Assembly (NCBI GenBank): GCA_905235375.1
Contig: CAJOLH010000005.1
Location: 1 to 64,000 of the forward strand
Origin: an uncultured Bacteroidales bacterium
GTDB lineage: Bacteria > Bacteroidota > Bacteroidia > Bacteroidales > UBA3663
Reading direction: 5' to 3'
Length of the DNA: 64,000 bases
Made by a program: the position numbers and the translations under genes. This document shows, piece by piece, positions 62,532-64,000 of this stretch (within the stretch, counting starts at the first letter, position 1; the number at the start of each line of letters is the position of its first letter). The notes beneath the pieces are model-generated. The model had not been told where the DNA came from. It did no database searches and saw nothing but the letters and a program-made list of their open reading frames with translations.

Positions 62532-64000
62532 ATGACTTGGAAATCCAATTTGGCTGAAACCAAGAGACATTACATCAATTGGTGGAATCACCGAGGCATC
62601 GTGCTCAATATGTGGGAACACTTCCAGCAGGGTGTAGTTCCTCATGGACCATACGCTGGGGAAAAGCCTGTTGTGCTGACCCAAGACTCAACGAATAATT
62701 TTGGTACGGGAAGTTTCAATTTGCCAGGCGCGCCTCAGACCAGCGATCTTAACCAGCGTTGGTTTGATCCTCGATGGCGTGCCGAATTTCTCAACTGGTA
62801 CATCGGACATTCCTGCTTGATGGCCGATATGCTTCCTGTAGCCAACACGCAGTTGGGGCCTGGTTCGATGGCAGCTATCCTTGGCAGTGTGTTCGAAGGG
62901 GGAGAAGATACCATCTGGATTCATCCCGACCCGAATTATACCGATGATTTCCGATTCGACCCCAATCATTCCAACTTCCAGCTTCACAAGGAACTGCTGA
63001 AGGCATGTGTCGAACGTTCGAAAGGGAATTACTATGTGGGTATGCCCGACCTGATGGAGGGACTGGACGTTCTGGCGGCGATGAAAGGCACCGACAAGGT
63101 GCTGATGGATACACTGACGCAGCCCGACCTGCTGGAGGAACAGATGCAGCGCATCAACGATGCCTACTTCGAGGTGTTTGATGCACTCTACGACATCATC
63201 AGGTTCGACGGACGCGATTGCGGCGGTCCTTTGGATCCCAACTATCAGGGAGTTAATTTCGGAACGGATGGCGAGATGGCATTCTGCTATTTCTCCCTTT
63301 GGGCTCCTGGCAAGCTTACCAAACTGCAAAGCGACATCTCGACGATGCTGTCGGTCGAGGATTATAGGCGGTTTGTGCAGCCCTTCATTCGTGAGCAGGC
63401 TCAGAAGATTGACTATACGCTCTATCATCTCGATGGAGTCGGAGCTATGCGCCATCTGCCTGCACTTCTTGAAATTGAGGAACTCAAGGCTATCCAGTGG
63501 ACACCAGGCGTCGGACAACCTCAGGGCGGCGATCCCAAGTGGTACGACCTCTATAAGCAGATTCTTGCTGGCGGCAAGTCCATCATGGCATGTTGGGTTA
63601 CGGTCGATGAACTTCGTCCCCTGCTTGACAATATCGGTGGCAATGGTGTGCATCTCGAAATGGATTTCCACAACGAGGCCGAGGTGGATCAGGCACTCCG
63701 CATCGTCGAAGAGTATCAGACTTCCGAGGTGGAGCTTAAGGCCGATGAATGTATTCGCATAGGAAGTTTGTCGGAAGAGCCTGTTGCAAAAGGTACGCGC
63801 AAACCCATGCAGGGCGAGGCGCTTACCATTTCGGCACCGTCCTTGTCCGAAGCTCTTCGCGATTCCGAGCGCATCTTCCTGCTCGATGGCGGCATGGGCA
63901 CCATGATTCAGCAATACGATCTTGTAGAAGCGGATTTCGGTGGACATCCGGGTTGCAACGATTACCTTTGTGTCAGCAAACCTGAAGTGATTCAGGATAT
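62532..64000 (+). CDS. URO-D-like / homocysteine methyltransferase fusion, 3' end outside window
   Basis: An open frame of at least 489 codons from ATG 62532 to the window end with no stop. Residues 1 to about 415 resemble the uroporphyrinogen-decarboxylase-like proteins annotated as corrinoid-protein methyltransferases (MtaA/CmuA-type): [18 protein letters not shown] at the start, [20 protein letters not shown] and [11 protein letters not shown] in the middle. After a linker (about 415-445) come [19 protein letters not shown] (GGMG at 452-455) and [14 protein letters not shown], the start of a MetH-type homocysteine S-methyltransferase domain. An internal ATG (63807, residue 426) could restart translation, but the frame is continuous. 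It lies 42 bp after the GH31 gene. Confidence 0.82.
   Translation, partial: MTWKSNLAETKRHYINWWNHRGIVLNMWEHFQQGVVPHGPYAGEKPVVLTQDSTNNFGTGSFNLPGAPQTSDLNQRWFDPRWRAEFLNWYIGHSCLMADMLPVANTQLGPGSMAAILGSVFEGGEDTIWIHPDPNYTDDFRFDPNHSNFQLHKELLKACVERSKGNYYVGMPDLMEGLDVLAAMKGTDKVLMDTLTQPDLLEEQMQRINDAYFEVFDALYDIIRFDGRDCGGPLDPNYQGVNFGTDGEMAFCYFSLWAPGKLTKLQSDISTMLSVEDYRRFVQPFIREQAQKIDYTLYHLDGVGAMRHLPALLEIEELKAIQWTPGVGQPQGGDPKWYDLYKQILAGGKSIMACWVTVDELRPLLDNIGGNGVHLEMDFHNEAEVDQALRIVEEYQTSEVELKADECIRIGSLSEEPVAKGTRKPMQGEALTISAPSLSEALRDSERIFLLDGGMGTMIQQYDLVEADFGGHPGCNDYLCVSKPEVIQD

Noticed and set aside
62688..63947. Minus-strand frame of 419 codons near the window end
   Set aside because: It is the shadow of the URO-D/homocysteine methyltransferase frame on the plus strand, which matches known domains along its length.
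1..64000. tRNA, rRNA, insertion sequences, integrases, attachment sites
   Set aside because: No cloverleaf-like sequence, transposase or integrase motif was recognised in any gap or frame; I did not run a dedicated search tool, so short tRNAs could have been missed.

Overview
The window looks like chromosomal DNA of a Bacteroidales bacterium, most likely Prevotella/Segatella-like. Most transcription starts sit behind Bacteroidetes-type promoters (-33 TTTG, about 20 bp, -7 TAnnTTTG). There is also a fimbrillin-like lipoprotein, a very large secreted protein whose C-terminus resembles a type IX secretion (Por) sorting domain, a DUF4298 protein, a Wzz-tyrosine-kinase fusion and a complete galacturonate pathway. 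I see no tRNA, rRNA, CRISPR array, insertion sequence or integrase.

Layout. 1-5.3 kb: a thioesterase and NhaC antiporter diverge from a two-gene polysaccharide export unit (OPX lipoprotein and Wzz/BY-kinase). 5.4-8.9 kb: a split chromate transporter and metG, with three copies of a small palindrome in the gaps. 9.1-13.9 kb: an MBOAT acyltransferase and two SGNH-hydrolase-like proteins, probably a polymer O-acylation unit. 14.2-19.9 kb: an RsiV-like lipoprotein, an AddB-like nuclease, then an ECF sigma factor, a putative anti-sigma factor and a small periplasmic protein. 20.1-22.7 kb: a YhcH-family protein and glycogen branching enzyme. 22.8-23.2 kb: an 11-copy 42-bp tandem array. 23.3-25.1 kb: a glycosyltransferase/acetyltransferase fusion and a YqiA-like esterase. 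25.3-31.1 kb: upp followed by a GNAT-like protein, an MMPL exporter, an acyl carrier protein and a frameshifted acyl-adenylating enzyme, then ruvA convergent. 31.8-36.8 kb: tolC, a membrane fusion protein and two ABC-2 permeases with no ATPase. 37.0-48.7 kb: a 58-residue peptide gene, a fimbrillin-like lipoprotein and a 3,534-residue LamG protein. 48.8-49.3 kb: a second, unrelated tandem array, again exactly 42 bp per unit.

49.8-57.9 kb holds the galacturonate regulon: uxaB-uxaA transcribed leftward, and uxaC-kdgK-eda-exuT transcribed rightward from back-to-back promoters. Together they import hexuronate, isomerise it, reduce tagaturonate, dehydrate altronate, phosphorylate KDG and split KDPG to pyruvate and glyceraldehyde-3-phosphate. 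After a short promoter-terminator cassette that may encode a small RNA comes a CAZyme operon: a parallel beta-helix glycosidase, a GH31 alpha-xylosidase, and a gene running off the window end that fuses a uroporphyrinogen-decarboxylase-like (corrinoid methyltransferase type) domain to a MetH-type homocysteine methyltransferase domain. That operon suggests use of O-methylated plant glycans, which is inference.

Most noteworthy: the two phased 42-bp arrays, the URO-D/MetH fusion in a glycan operon, the ACP/ligase/GNAT/MMPL cassette, the candidate small RNA, and the peptide-fimbrillin-giant protein locus. Several starts given here are shorter than the longest open frame; reasons are stated in each entry.
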